45,171 nt of DNA, taken from NCBI GenBank assembly GCA_903870815.1, contig CAIQEI010000173.1, positions 1-45,171 on the forward strand. The letters run 5' to 3'. Below are positions 17,949 to 25,496 of the stretch, piece by piece. The translations under genes were made by a program, and so were the position numbers. The notes under the pieces are model-generated. The model was not told the DNA's origin and ran no database searches. It saw only the letters and a program-made list of their open reading frames with translations. This DNA is from an uncultured Verrucomicrobia subdivision 3 bacterium. Lineage in GTDB: Bacteria; Verrucomicrobiota; Verrucomicrobiia; Limisphaerales; UBA11358. Each line of letters opens with the position of its first letter. Within the stretch, counting starts at the first letter, position 1.

Positions 17949-18740
17949 GCCGGCGAAGAGGCGCAGAAAATTTTCTTCAACGCGCGGCGTGAGCGATGTC
18001 ACCGTTTCGCCGAGAAATTCCGCGAGGCCGGAATACACGGCGGCGAGATTGGCCGGATGGTTCACCGGCTTGCCGTCCACATCGACGAGGGCGAAACGGT
18101 TCTTATCCTCCGGCAACAGTTGATCCGGAGCATCGGTTTCGACCAGCAACCGGTCGGCGGGAATCTGCCGGAAGGTTTCGCGCTGGCGCCGTTTGCGCTC
18201 ATGTAAAAAGTATCCGGGAAAACTGAAATACGCGCCGAGCTTTGCAAGTGCCGGCACCATCTCCGCCGGGCCGCCGAAACTGTGCAGCACAAAACCGCGC
18301 GGCGGGCGCGGATGATCGCGCAGCAATACATGCAGCCGTCCCCACGCCTGCAAGCAGTGGATGCTCACTGGCAGATTTCGTCCGGCGGCGATTTGAAGCT
18401 GGTCGAGAAAAACTTCCTCCTGACCGGCATATCCTAAACCCGGCTTCCAGCGGTCGAGGCCGATTTCTCCGATGGCGCTCGGAACCTCGTCGAGGAACTT
18501 TCCCAGCGTATGCTTCCAGTCCGGCGTTCGCTCGGGCAGATACCACGGATGATAGCCGAAGCTGGGCAGCACGATTTTATTTTCCCGGGCCAGCGCGAGC
18601 ACCTGCGGCCAGTCGCTTTCGCACGCGCCGTTGACGACCATGCGGGCGACGCCGGATTTTTTGCACGCGGCGATTAGTTCACCCTGACGCCCGGCGAAGC
18701 GTGCGTCCTGCAGATGATTGTGCGCGTCATAGAACTTCAC
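17943..18740 (-). CDS. tatD: TatD-family metal-dependent hydrolase
   Basis: 265 aa, TIM-barrel amidohydrolase of the TatD DNase type. Metal ligands are visible in DAHNHLQD (residues 5-12), the GEIGLD glutamate, the HCLQAWG histidine, LHSFGG histidine and the VETDAPD aspartate. TatD proteins act as 3'-exonucleases or D-aminoacyl-tRNA hydrolase relatives; the exact role here is uncertain, and the gene symbol is a family-level name. It is 36 bp downstream of sufE on the minus strand. Its stop codon lies in the palindrome shared with tcdA. Confidence 0.88.
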   Translation of the reverse strand: MKFYDAHNHLQDARFAGRQGELIAACKKSGVARMVVNGACESDWPQVLALARENKIVLPSFGYHPWYLPERTPDWKHTLGKFLDEVPSAIGEIGLDRWKPGLGYAGQEEVFLDQLQIAAGRNLPVSIHCLQAWGRLHVLLRDHPRPPRGFVLHSFGGPAEMVPALAKLGAYFSFPGYFLHERKRRQRETFRQIPADRLLVETDAPDQLLPEDKNRFALVDVDGKPVNHPANLAAVYSGLAEFLGETVTSLTPRVEENFLRLFAGL

Positions 18741-18776
18741 GGCGAGGATGGAAGATGGAGCATGGTGGACAGCAAA

Positions 18777-19193
18777 TCAACGAGCGGCCGGCACACCGGC
18801 GAAGCGGCGGATGCACTCCCAGACTTTGGACAGCGCGTTGCGGCGGTTCGGTGTTAGGTGCTGCGTGATGCCGAGCGGTGCGAGAAATTTAGGATCGTGT
18901 GCGAGGATATCCGCCGGCGCGTGGCCGCTGTAAAAGTCGCACAGGAGGCCGGCCACGGCTTTGACGACCAGCGAGTCCGAATCACTTTCGAAATAACATT
19001 TACCGTCGCGAAATACCGGAACGAACCAAAGCTTGGCCAGACAGCCGGGAATCAGATTTTGGTCCACGCGGGATTCTGGCCCGAGCGGCCGGCGGGCCCT
19101 GGCTTTTTCCACGAGTAACGCCAGCCGGTCTTGTCCATTTTTCAAAGCGGCGAGCTGCTGGACGAGTTCAACCTGTTTTTCCGCGAGGTTCAC
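18777..19193 (-). CDS. sufE: SufE-family sulfur acceptor
   Basis: 138 aa. SufE accepts persulfide sulfur from the cysteine desulfurase SufS for Fe-S cluster assembly. The conserved active-site loop is IPGCLAKLWF with Cys51, the same position as in the E. coli protein. Other features: SDSDSLVVKAVAGLLCDFYSG, the LAPLGITQHLTPNRRNAL segment. No SufS gene is close by. It follows the disordered-protein gene by 14 bp and precedes tatD by 36 bp. Confidence 0.94.
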   Translation of the reverse strand: MNLAEKQVELVQQLAALKNGQDRLALLVEKARARRPLGPESRVDQNLIPGCLAKLWFVPVFRDGKCYFESDSDSLVVKAVAGLLCDFYSGHAPADILAHDPKFLAPLGITQHLTPNRRNALSKVWECIRRFAGVPAAR

Positions 19194-19207
19194 GGCGCGG
19201 ACATTTT

Positions 19208-19993
19208 TCAGTCCGCTTGGCTTGGCGGCTCTTCCGAAACCGTTGGAGCCGGCGGTTCCCCGGGCGGCTGGACGGGTTGACTTTGGCGCGGTTCATCGCG
19301 GCGCGGCGGGCGGGAAGGAAGTGGTTCGCGGCGCGGCGGCGGCAACTCCCGGCGTGGCGGCTGGATGCGGCGGAGCGCGCGGCGGAGTTCGTCGATCTCG
19401 CGCTCGTCCGCGACTTTCTGGCGCTCGGCGACCTCGACGAGTTCCAGCACTTCGTCGAGCACGTCAATCATGTTCTTCAGCGACTCGGCGATTTCGGTGG
19501 CATGCGCGACGGCCTGGCTGATGGCCGAGGCTTCCGCTGGACGAAAATCGGCGGGTTTGACCCACGGCTTCGGGCGCGCCGGTTCCGGACGGTGATCGGG
19601 ACGCCGCTCGCGGGGAAATTCGCGGGGTGGCCGGGCTTCCTGCGGCGTCGAAATCTCAGCGGCCGAATCGGTCGCCGGTCTTTCCAGCGGCTCGGTTTCA
19701 TGCGAGGCAAAATCGGCGGGCGCTTCGGTGTGCGGTTCGCGGAAATCGCCGGAAGTATCCGCTTCGTGTTCCACGTGCTCAGTGTGCTCAGCGTGCTCAG
19801 CGTGTTCAGGGCCTGATACCGTTGGATCGACCGGTTCCTTGGTGGGCGAAATTTCTTCGGGGCCGGGCGCGCCGGCCTTGGCCAGCAACGGGCGCGGGCC
19901 GCGGCCGCGGCCGCCGCGACGGCCGCGACGGCGATTGGCGCCGGGGCGGCGCGCGGGCGCCGGTGAATTCAGATTGGATTGTTCGTCAGGCAC
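19208..19993 (-). CDS. Intrinsically disordered protein with central coiled coil
   Basis: 261 aa, no recognised family. The N-terminus is basic and Arg/Gly-rich (RRRGRRGGRGRGPRP), reminiscent of RNA- or DNA-binding tails. An acidic His/Glu repeat (EHAEHAEHTEHVEHE) comes from a 9-bp tandem repeat. About residues 160-205 form a heptad-like helix (ATEIAESLKNMIDVLDEVLE...), likely a coiled coil. The C-terminal third is Pro/Arg-rich. The low-complexity makeup makes the exact role unclear. It starts the sufE-tatD segment. Confidence 0.65.
   Translation of the reverse strand: MPDEQSNLNSPAPARRPGANRRRGRRGGRGRGPRPLLAKAGAPGPEEISPTKEPVDPTVSGPEHAEHAEHTEHVEHEADTSGDFREPHTEAPADFASHETEPLERPATDSAAEISTPQEARPPREFPRERRPDHRPEPARPKPWVKPADFRPAEASAISQAVAHATEIAESLKNMIDVLDEVLELVEVAERQKVADEREIDELRRALRRIQPPRRELPPPRREPLPSRPPRRDEPRQSQPVQPPGEPPAPTVSEEPPSQAD
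19775..19810. repeat. 9-bp tandem repeat, four copies
   Basis: GTGCTCAGT, GTGCTCAGC, GTGCTCAGC, GTGTTCAGG in series (19775-19810). On the minus strand each unit encodes three residues of the Ala/Thr/Val-Glu-His run in the disordered protein, so copy-number change keeps the frame. Confidence 0.85.
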
Positions 19994-20047
19994 AAATTAT
20001 AACGTGAGGATGGCCGCTGGCCGCGCAAATGCAATGTCGAAGTGCGC

Positions 20048-21235
20048 TTACTTTTTGACAAAGAGCGCGAGGGAAGCGGTAAAACCGTGCAGAAAATTTT
20101 TCTCGCCGACGGGGCCGAGTTCGCCGTTGCAAAAAAATCCGGCCAGCCCGGTCGGGCCGAAATGCGCCTGCACCAGCTTGGTGTCATGGCTGATGCGCCC
20201 GAACAGATTTTTCCCGCGGCCATTGCAGCAAAACAGGCAGCCGCCGTAAATTTCCCGGCCGGCCAGGCTCGTCTTTGCCCCCGCGAGCAGCTCGTTCAAA
20301 TCCTCGGACGCCGCCGCCGCATCGCGGCGCTGGAACTGGATGGTCTGGCCCATCCGCGGCAGCGCACCGACGGCGAGGACGCCGGAGTTGGGATCGCCGC
20401 CGATCAGGTTGCGGACAAGAAAATCGCCGCGCTGAAAATTCTCCAGATATTCATTCACCACCAGGCCGATGTGCAAATTGCCCTGCACCTTGCGCTGCTC
20501 CTCCGCCGGCAATTGCTGCACGGTCTCGGACAAGACCGCATAGGCCGGCCGGTTGCCGATGTGCTGGATGAGATTTTGCTGCACGCGCGTGAGCGTCCAG
20601 GCCTCGCCAATGGGGGTGCAGCCTTGCGAAATAACGCCGGTGAGCGTCACGTCGCCGCCAACCGCGACGGCTACGCCGCCGTCTTCAAAAACATCCCCGT
20701 CGAGATAAAGCTGTGTGAGCGGCTCCGGAAATTGGCCGCTGGCGAGCCCGCCATAAACCGGCACCCGGGCATAATTTTGATTCCACGAACTCAACCAGCT
20801 TTCACCGTTGAAATGGAACGGATCAATAAACGCCAGCCAGCCGTTGACCTGGTCTGGCGCGACGCCGGTTTCCACCGGCCAGAAATGGTCGCCGTCCGCC
20901 GCCGCCGCCTGTTCCTGGGTGAAGCGGACGCCTTTCAGCGTTGCGCCCGGGAGGGAGTAAAGCGCCAGCACCAGGCCGCCCGCGCTTTCGAGTTCCTCAG
21001 CATTGGCCACCAGGCCGCCGCCGGAGCAGCCTATGAGCAGCGGTATGCGGGCGTGGACGCGGAGAATCTCCAGCACCTGCTCCGCGTGCGGAAAAAATTT
21101 TGGGGACATGAAGATGAGCCCGAGCGAGACCTCCTTCGCCGGCAGCCGCGCGCGCAGACGCCGCGCCCAGTCTGCCAGACCGGCTTCGTCCATGCCGTCC
21201 GACCAGTAGGCCGCTATGGAATTTTCTTCGCTCAC
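20048..21235 (-). CDS. FIST-domain sensory protein
   Basis: 395 aa. The N-terminal FIST domain (residues ~30-225: GLIFMSPKFFPHAEQVLEIL, IPLLIGCSGGGLVAN, YGGLASG) and the C-terminal FIST_C domain (YGGCLFCCNGRGKNLFG, GFFCNGELGP) are both clear. FIST proteins are thought to bind small ligands such as amino acids and often sit near signalling genes; no kinase is adjacent here. No signal peptide, so cytoplasmic. It is four bases downstream of lysA and is probably co-transcribed with it, a possible hint at an amino-acid link. Confidence 0.9.
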   Translation of the reverse strand: MSEENSIAAYWSDGMDEAGLADWARRLRARLPAKEVSLGLIFMSPKFFPHAEQVLEILRVHARIPLLIGCSGGGLVANAEELESAGGLVLALYSLPGATLKGVRFTQEQAAAADGDHFWPVETGVAPDQVNGWLAFIDPFHFNGESWLSSWNQNYARVPVYGGLASGQFPEPLTQLYLDGDVFEDGGVAVAVGGDVTLTGVISQGCTPIGEAWTLTRVQQNLIQHIGNRPAYAVLSETVQQLPAEEQRKVQGNLHIGLVVNEYLENFQRGDFLVRNLIGGDPNSGVLAVGALPRMGQTIQFQRRDAAAASEDLNELLAGAKTSLAGREIYGGCLFCCNGRGKNLFGRISHDTKLVQAHFGPTGLAGFFCNGELGPVGEKNFLHGFTASLALFVKK

Positions 21236-21239
21236 AATT

Positions 21240-22538
21240 TCACTTTAACCATGCCACAACTTTCTCGCCGGCCCAAATATCTTTTACCGGCTGGCGGACG
21301 CGCGCCCCGGCGAACTTTCTGCCGTTCACCAGCACCTCCGCCGCCAGCGGACGCGTGTTGTAATTGCTCGCCATCACAAACCCGTAGGCCCCCGCGCTTA
21401 ACAGCGCCAGTTCGTCGCCTTCGCCGACTTTGGCGAGCGGCCGGTCCTGGCAGAAATAATCGCCCGATTCGCAGATGCCCCCGACGACATCGGAAGCAAT
21501 CAGCGCGCCACTTTTCTTCACTAGCGGAACGATTTCGTGATAGGAATCGTAAAACGCCGGGCGGATGAGGTCGTTCATTGCGGCGTCCACAATCACGAAA
21601 TTCTTTCTGCCCGTGCGCTTCACATACTCGACCCGCGTGATGAGCGCGCCGGCGTTGCCGACGATGAAGCGGCCCGGCTCGATTAGAATCTTCAAGCCCA
21701 GCGGCCGGAGCAGCGGCAGCAATTTTTCCGCGTAGCTTGCGGGCGTCAAAATGCCTTTGGCTGCCGGCGACTTCCACCATGCCGGCGTGCCGCTGGCCAG
21801 CGCCGGGTTGTAGATGATGCCCAGGCCGCCGCCGGGGCTGAAAAATTCCAGCTGGTATTTCGCTGCCAGTTTTTTGACGAGCGGCAGAACTTTTTTCACG
21901 GCCAGTTCGTAAGGCGTGACCGAGGTCAGTTGCGAGCCGATGTGCATCTGTACGCCGCGCAGCCAGATGTTTTTCAATTTGCTCGCGCGGGCGTAAATCG
22001 CCTCGACGTGCTCAAACTGGATGCCGAACTTGTTTTCGTAGGTGCCGGTCGTGATCTTCGAGTGCGTCTTGGCCGAAATATTCGGGTTGATGCGCACGGC
22101 GATGGGCGCGCGTTTTTTCAGCCGGGCGGCCACCTCGTTGATGCGCCGGATTTCCGGTTCGCTTTCGCAGTTGAAGGAATAAATCCCCTTCCGTAGCGCG
22201 AATTCAATTTCCGCCGCCGACTTGGCCACGCCGGCGAAGACACATTTCTTCGGATCGCCGCCCGCCGCGATGACGCGCTGCAACTCGCCCGCGCTCACCA
22301 CGTCAAAGCCACTGCCGAGGTTCGCCAGCACGCGCATGACGGAGAGGTTCGAGTTTGCCTTCATCGCGAAACAGACCAGATGGTCCAGCGGCGCGAGCGC
22401 GGTATCCAGTTTCCGGAAATGATCCTCCAGCGTGTGCTGCGAATAGACGTAGAGCGGCGTGCCAAATTCCTTGGCCAGCGCCGCGAGACTCACCCCTTCG
22501 CAGAACAGCTTGTCTCCCGCAAAATGAAAATCATGCAT
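21240..22538 (-). CDS. lysA: Diaminopimelate decarboxylase
   Basis: 432 aa, PLP-dependent fold III. It makes lysine from meso-diaminopimelate. Visible: CFAMKANSNLSVM with the PLP lysine Lys60, the substrate loop HIGSQL, the phosphate loop SPGGGLGI, IEPGRFIVGNAG, the catalytic Cys in GGICESGDYF, and YGFVMASNYNTRPLAAEVLV. No upstream gene overlaps. The FIST gene follows by four bases. Confidence 0.97.
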   Translation of the reverse strand: MHDFHFAGDKLFCEGVSLAALAKEFGTPLYVYSQHTLEDHFRKLDTALAPLDHLVCFAMKANSNLSVMRVLANLGSGFDVVSAGELQRVIAAGGDPKKCVFAGVAKSAAEIEFALRKGIYSFNCESEPEIRRINEVAARLKKRAPIAVRINPNISAKTHSKITTGTYENKFGIQFEHVEAIYARASKLKNIWLRGVQMHIGSQLTSVTPYELAVKKVLPLVKKLAAKYQLEFFSPGGGLGIIYNPALASGTPAWWKSPAAKGILTPASYAEKLLPLLRPLGLKILIEPGRFIVGNAGALITRVEYVKRTGRKNFVIVDAAMNDLIRPAFYDSYHEIVPLVKKSGALIASDVVGGICESGDYFCQDRPLAKVGEGDELALLSAGAYGFVMASNYNTRPLAAEVLVNGRKFAGARVRQPVKDIWAGEKVVAWLK

Positions 22539-22580
22539 GGCGCGAGAGTTTAATGTTCAGGGCGCAAAGTTCAAGGTCGG

Positions 22581-22614
22581 GAAAACAAAAACCCGCCGGA
22601 AATATCCGGCGGGT
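22581..22614 (-). terminator. Rho-independent terminator for the SHOCT-tail gene
   Basis: Stem of ACCCGCCGGA (22591-22600) and TCCGGCGGGT (22605-22614) with a 4-base loop. Read on the minus strand it is followed by TTTTTGTTTT (22590-22581). It lies 17 bp after the stop of the 22632-23561 gene. Confidence 0.9.
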
Positions 22615-22631
22615 CGCGGAAAACAATTTGT

Positions 22632-23561
22632 TCAAGGCTCGGCCAGAATGGCCGCCCGCTGTTCATGATATTGTTCCGGGGTCAATAGATCGTTTTTGTA
22701 AAGGGCCAGGATCCGATCCAGCTTTTGTTCCTTGGTCATGCTGACGGGCAGTGCCGGGGCGGTGATCGGTTGTGCAAGCAGGACCTTGGGCGGAGCCGTG
22801 GTCGTGACGGGCGCTTGGGGGGTGGTTGCCGGACTGCCTTCCAGTTCCTGCATCTTTTGTTGCATCGCCATCCGGGCGGCGGACTGTGCGGGAGTATCCC
22901 CGGCCGGCAGAGTCTCGGCGGCAGCGGGCGCCGATGTCGTGGTTGCGACGGGAGCGGCGGCGGGGGGAGTTTCGGTTGTGGTGGATGCGGCGTTGGTTGC
23001 GTCCGGAGCCATGGTAACTGCGGCGGGAGTTGCTGCGGCGGGCGCAGTATCTGCGGAGGCAGGGGGTTCGGTGGTGGCGGGCGCGTTGTTCGTTGTGTCC
23101 GCCGCCGTTGTTGCAGTAGTTGTTGCGGCCGCTGGCGTTTCGGTTGTTGGTGCCGGAGTCCCCGCTTCCGCCGGTGCAGTGGTCGCGGGCGCGCTGTTTG
23201 CGGGTGCGGTAGTTTCGGTTGCCGCAGGTGCGGTGTTGGTCGCGTCTGGAGCCGCAGTGTCTGCGGCGGGAGTTGCGGTCGTTTGGGTTTCAGCGGCTGG
23301 TGCGGGAGTTGCGGCTGCGGCCGAAGCAGTGGCTGCCGGAGCCGCCGTCACGGGGGCGGTGTCAGCGGGCGCGGGCTTAGTCGGTGCGGCTGTCGGAGCG
23401 GCTGTCGGAGCGGTTGCCGCTGAAGGGTTATCAAGTTGCTGCATTTTCTCGGCCAAGGCCGCCCGCGCGGCGGCTTGGGCGGCGGTGTCCTGGGCGTGGA
23501 GAGTTATGCTGCCGCCCAAGGCCAAGGCGCAAAGCCAGAGGGGGAATTTTGGAATCTGCAT
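22632..23561 (-). CDS. Secreted Ala/Thr/Pro-rich protein with C-terminal SHOCT-like motif
   Basis: 309 aa. A signal peptide ends near ITLHAQ (residue ~24). Two similar helical segments (AAQAAARAALAEKMQQLDN and PAQSAARMAMQQKMQELEG) flank an Ala/Thr/Pro-rich linker of about 180 residues that is probably disordered and wall- or envelope-spanning. The last 35 residues (KEQKLDRILALYKNDLLTPE ... ) resemble the SHOCT oligomerisation motif. A terminator follows. No function can be assigned. The plus-strand open frame over the same DNA is a composition artefact. Confidence 0.7.
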   Translation of the reverse strand: MQIPKFPLWLCALALGGSITLHAQDTAAQAAARAALAEKMQQLDNPSAATAPTAAPTAAPTKPAPADTAPVTAAPAATASAAAATPAPAAETQTTATPAADTAAPDATNTAPAATETTAPANSAPATTAPAEAGTPAPTTETPAAATTTATTAADTTNNAPATTEPPASADTAPAAATPAAVTMAPDATNAASTTTETPPAAAPVATTTSAPAAAETLPAGDTPAQSAARMAMQQKMQELEGSPATTPQAPVTTTAPPKVLLAQPITAPALPVSMTKEQKLDRILALYKNDLLTPEQYHEQRAAILAEP

Positions 23562-23570
23562 GACGCCTTC

Positions 23571-24599
23571 TTACGCCAATTCGCCGCCGGAATCAACTGC
23601 TTTTACGGCCGGCAAATATAATTGCCGCCACGCCGGCGCAAACGGGCTCCGCGCCAGCGAACGGAAAATAATCTGCCGCACCTCGCTGCGCGACACTTTC
23701 ACCCGCTGCTGCAATTCGATCACATTTGCCGCGCGCAGCTTTTGGATCGTCTTCACGCCGATCAGCACCGGCCATGCGCACGCCAGCCGCAGGCGAAACT
23801 GGCCGAACGGCAGCGTGTTGGTGTAGCGCCAGCCCGCTGCCAGATGCGACTCCGCCTTGTCGAGGTATTCGTGGAACAGCGGCAGGAACCTCGCCGCCGT
23901 GGCCGGCGATAAAAGCACTTCCGGCAGCAGCTTCGCCTCGTCCAGCCGCTGGCGCGGCAGATAGCAGCGGCCGGCCTTAATGTCCGCCGGGAGGTCGCGC
24001 AAAATGTTCACCAGTTGCAGACCTTTGCCGAATCGGATGCCGTCCGTGATGAACTGCTTCTCATCCTCCAGCCGCACTTTGGGAAAAAGATGCGCCCGGC
24101 AGAGCTTCGTCCAAAACTCACCCACGCAGCCCGCCACGCGATAAGTGTAATCATGCAGTTGCGCCGCCGTCTCCAGCGCCACCACATTTTCCGCGGACGC
24201 TCCGGCGAACCGCCGCAGGTCCAGCTCCTGCCCGCTGGTGATGGTGGTCAGCACCTCGCGAACGAGTTTGAGGTCTTCGGGTGAAAGCGTTTGTAAAAGG
24301 GCCAGACCGGCCTCGGTCTTTTCCAGCAACAATTTTTCCGCCGGCGAACCCTGCTGCTGCGCGAGCGCGCCGAAATGCAGCGGCGCGGACGACTGCCCCA
24401 GGATCCGCTCGCGCAGTTTGTGCAGCGCCTCGAGCCGTTGCGCCACTGGGACGAGCTCCGTGTCCGCGATGGTGTCCGTCGTGCGCGCGAGCAGGTAGGC
24501 CAGGCCGATCTGCGGGCGCACCGCCGCCGGCAACACGCGCAACGTCAGATAAAACGAGCGGGACGTCGCCTTGAGCAGATCATTTACATTGCCAGCCAT
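23571..24599 (-). CDS. Squalene/phytoene synthase family protein
   Basis: 342 aa. It joins two prenyl diphosphates head-to-head. Both Asp-rich signatures are seen: DTIAD (within ARTTDTIADT, near residue 42) and NILRDLPADIKAGRCYLP (near residues 198-215), plus SRSFYLTLRVLP and DYTYRVAGCVGEFW. The pattern is closer to squalene synthase than to phytoene synthase. Partner genes of hopanoid or carotenoid synthesis are not in the window. The gene is divergent from the HTH gene at 25026, and the 42-bp array lies in the shared upstream region. Confidence 0.9.
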   Translation of the reverse strand: MAGNVNDLLKATSRSFYLTLRVLPAAVRPQIGLAYLLARTTDTIADTELVPVAQRLEALHKLRERILGQSSAPLHFGALAQQQGSPAEKLLLEKTEAGLALLQTLSPEDLKLVREVLTTITSGQELDLRRFAGASAENVVALETAAQLHDYTYRVAGCVGEFWTKLCRAHLFPKVRLEDEKQFITDGIRFGKGLQLVNILRDLPADIKAGRCYLPRQRLDEAKLLPEVLLSPATAARFLPLFHEYLDKAESHLAAGWRYTNTLPFGQFRLRLACAWPVLIGVKTIQKLRAANVIELQQRVKVSRSEVRQIIFRSLARSPFAPAWRQLYLPAVKAVDSGGELA

Positions 24600-24752
24600 C
24601 TGTGGCCGTAGAATAAAACTTTCCGCCGGCCAAGCCAGCTAAAGTCATCACCCGACGACGCCCGGTCCGGCGTTGACGCCGTGTTTGCCGCCAACGACGC
24701 TGCCAACCTGCGCCCGGACTTGATTTCATGACCCAAAAAATTGGACTCTTTT

Positions 24753-25005
24753 AGAAATCAATTACTCTCTCGGAAGGACTTTTTAGGCCCATTGAAGATC
24801 TAATTAGTTCTTCAATCTCACTTTTAACGTGCAATACAGAACAAATAAGTTCTTTAAAAGCCATTTTTATGGCAAATAAAGAACTAAAAAGTTCTTAAAA
24901 AGTGCATTTTCGATTATATATAGAACTAATTAGTTCTTCAAAAACACCTTTTACACTCGATACCAAACTAATTACTACTGGATTCAGCTTGCATCGCGGT
25001 GGAAA
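24753..25005. repeat. AT-rich array of six 42-bp units with a 16-bp palindrome
   Basis: Units start at 24753 (43 bp, degenerate), 24796, 24838, 24880, 24922 and 24964 (only its first 16 bp similar). Each begins with a version of the palindrome AGAACTAATTAGTTCT, perfect at 24922; all units except the last also keep a T-tract 28-31 bases in. The remaining ~20 bases vary but are AT-rich. The spacing is exactly 42 bp for the last five units, four turns of B-DNA. G+C is roughly 30%, against ~60% around it. Likely an operator array for the adjacent HTH protein; an iteron-like role is an alternative. See findings. Confidence 0.9.
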
Positions 25006-25025
25006 TTGCCCAATTTGTTGAGGAA

Positions 25026-25379
25026 ATGAGCGATTCCATTCCCGAAACATCCGGCGGCGGGGCTTCCGGCTCCGCCGAAAACCTGCCGAAGCTCAACCCC
25101 GTGGCGGTGCTGCTCGCCCTGGGCAGCGACGTGCGGCTCGCCATCATGAAACAGCTCGCCGCCGGCCGGACCCTGAACGTCAGGGAGGCCACCGCGCTGT
25201 TCAAGCAGACGCCCGAAAGTGTCGGCAAGCATCTGAAAGTGTTGCGCGCCGCCGGCGTGGTGGATTGGAACCCGGGAGCCGACCGGCGACAATCGGTGTT
25301 CAGCATTCCCGCCGCGCGCCGGCCCGCGCCGGGCCTCCTTGACTACGGCTTCTGTGTGATTGATCTGAACAAGCTGTGA
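25026..25379 (+). CDS. ArsR-like winged helix-turn-helix regulator
   Basis: 117 aa from ATG 25026; a GTG at 24999 is an in-frame alternative. Residues ~25-95 form a winged HTH: DVRLAIMKQLAAG (helix), EATALFKQTPESVGKHLKVL (recognition helix), RAAGVVDWNPGADRRQSVFSI (wing). There is no metal-binding CxC motif of classical ArsR sensors, so the inducer is unknown. The tail PGLLDYGFCVIDL is distinctive. GAGG lies only two bases from the ATG, so translation may be inefficient. The gene lies at the end of the 42-bp palindrome array and is the natural candidate to bind it. Confidence 0.8.
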   Translation: MSDSIPETSGGGASGSAENLPKLNPVAVLLALGSDVRLAIMKQLAAGRTLNVREATALFKQTPESVGKHLKVLRAAGVVDWNPGADRRQSVFSIPAARRPAPGLLDYGFCVIDLNKL

Positions 25380-25496
25380 ACGTAGCGCGACGGGAGCAAA
25401 GCAGTAAATGCCGCTGGCAATTATAAGACCGAAGGAACCGGATTTTCAGAATTCAATTTGCGCCGCCAGTTCGATTTTTAATTTCGTCCGTTCTTT

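Noticed and set aside
20042-21568. 508-codon plus-strand open frame
   Set aside because: Antisense to the FIST and lysA genes; no recognisable domain.
22732-23826. 364-codon plus-strand open frame rich in Ala/Val/Gly
   Set aside because: Mirror of the Ala/Thr/Pro-rich low-complexity coding strand of the SHOCT-tail gene.
24753-25005. CRISPR array
   Set aside because: The spacing is regular, but the repeats are short (16-18 bp) and degenerate, the intervening parts are only about 24 bp and share a T-tract with each other, and no cas gene is nearby.
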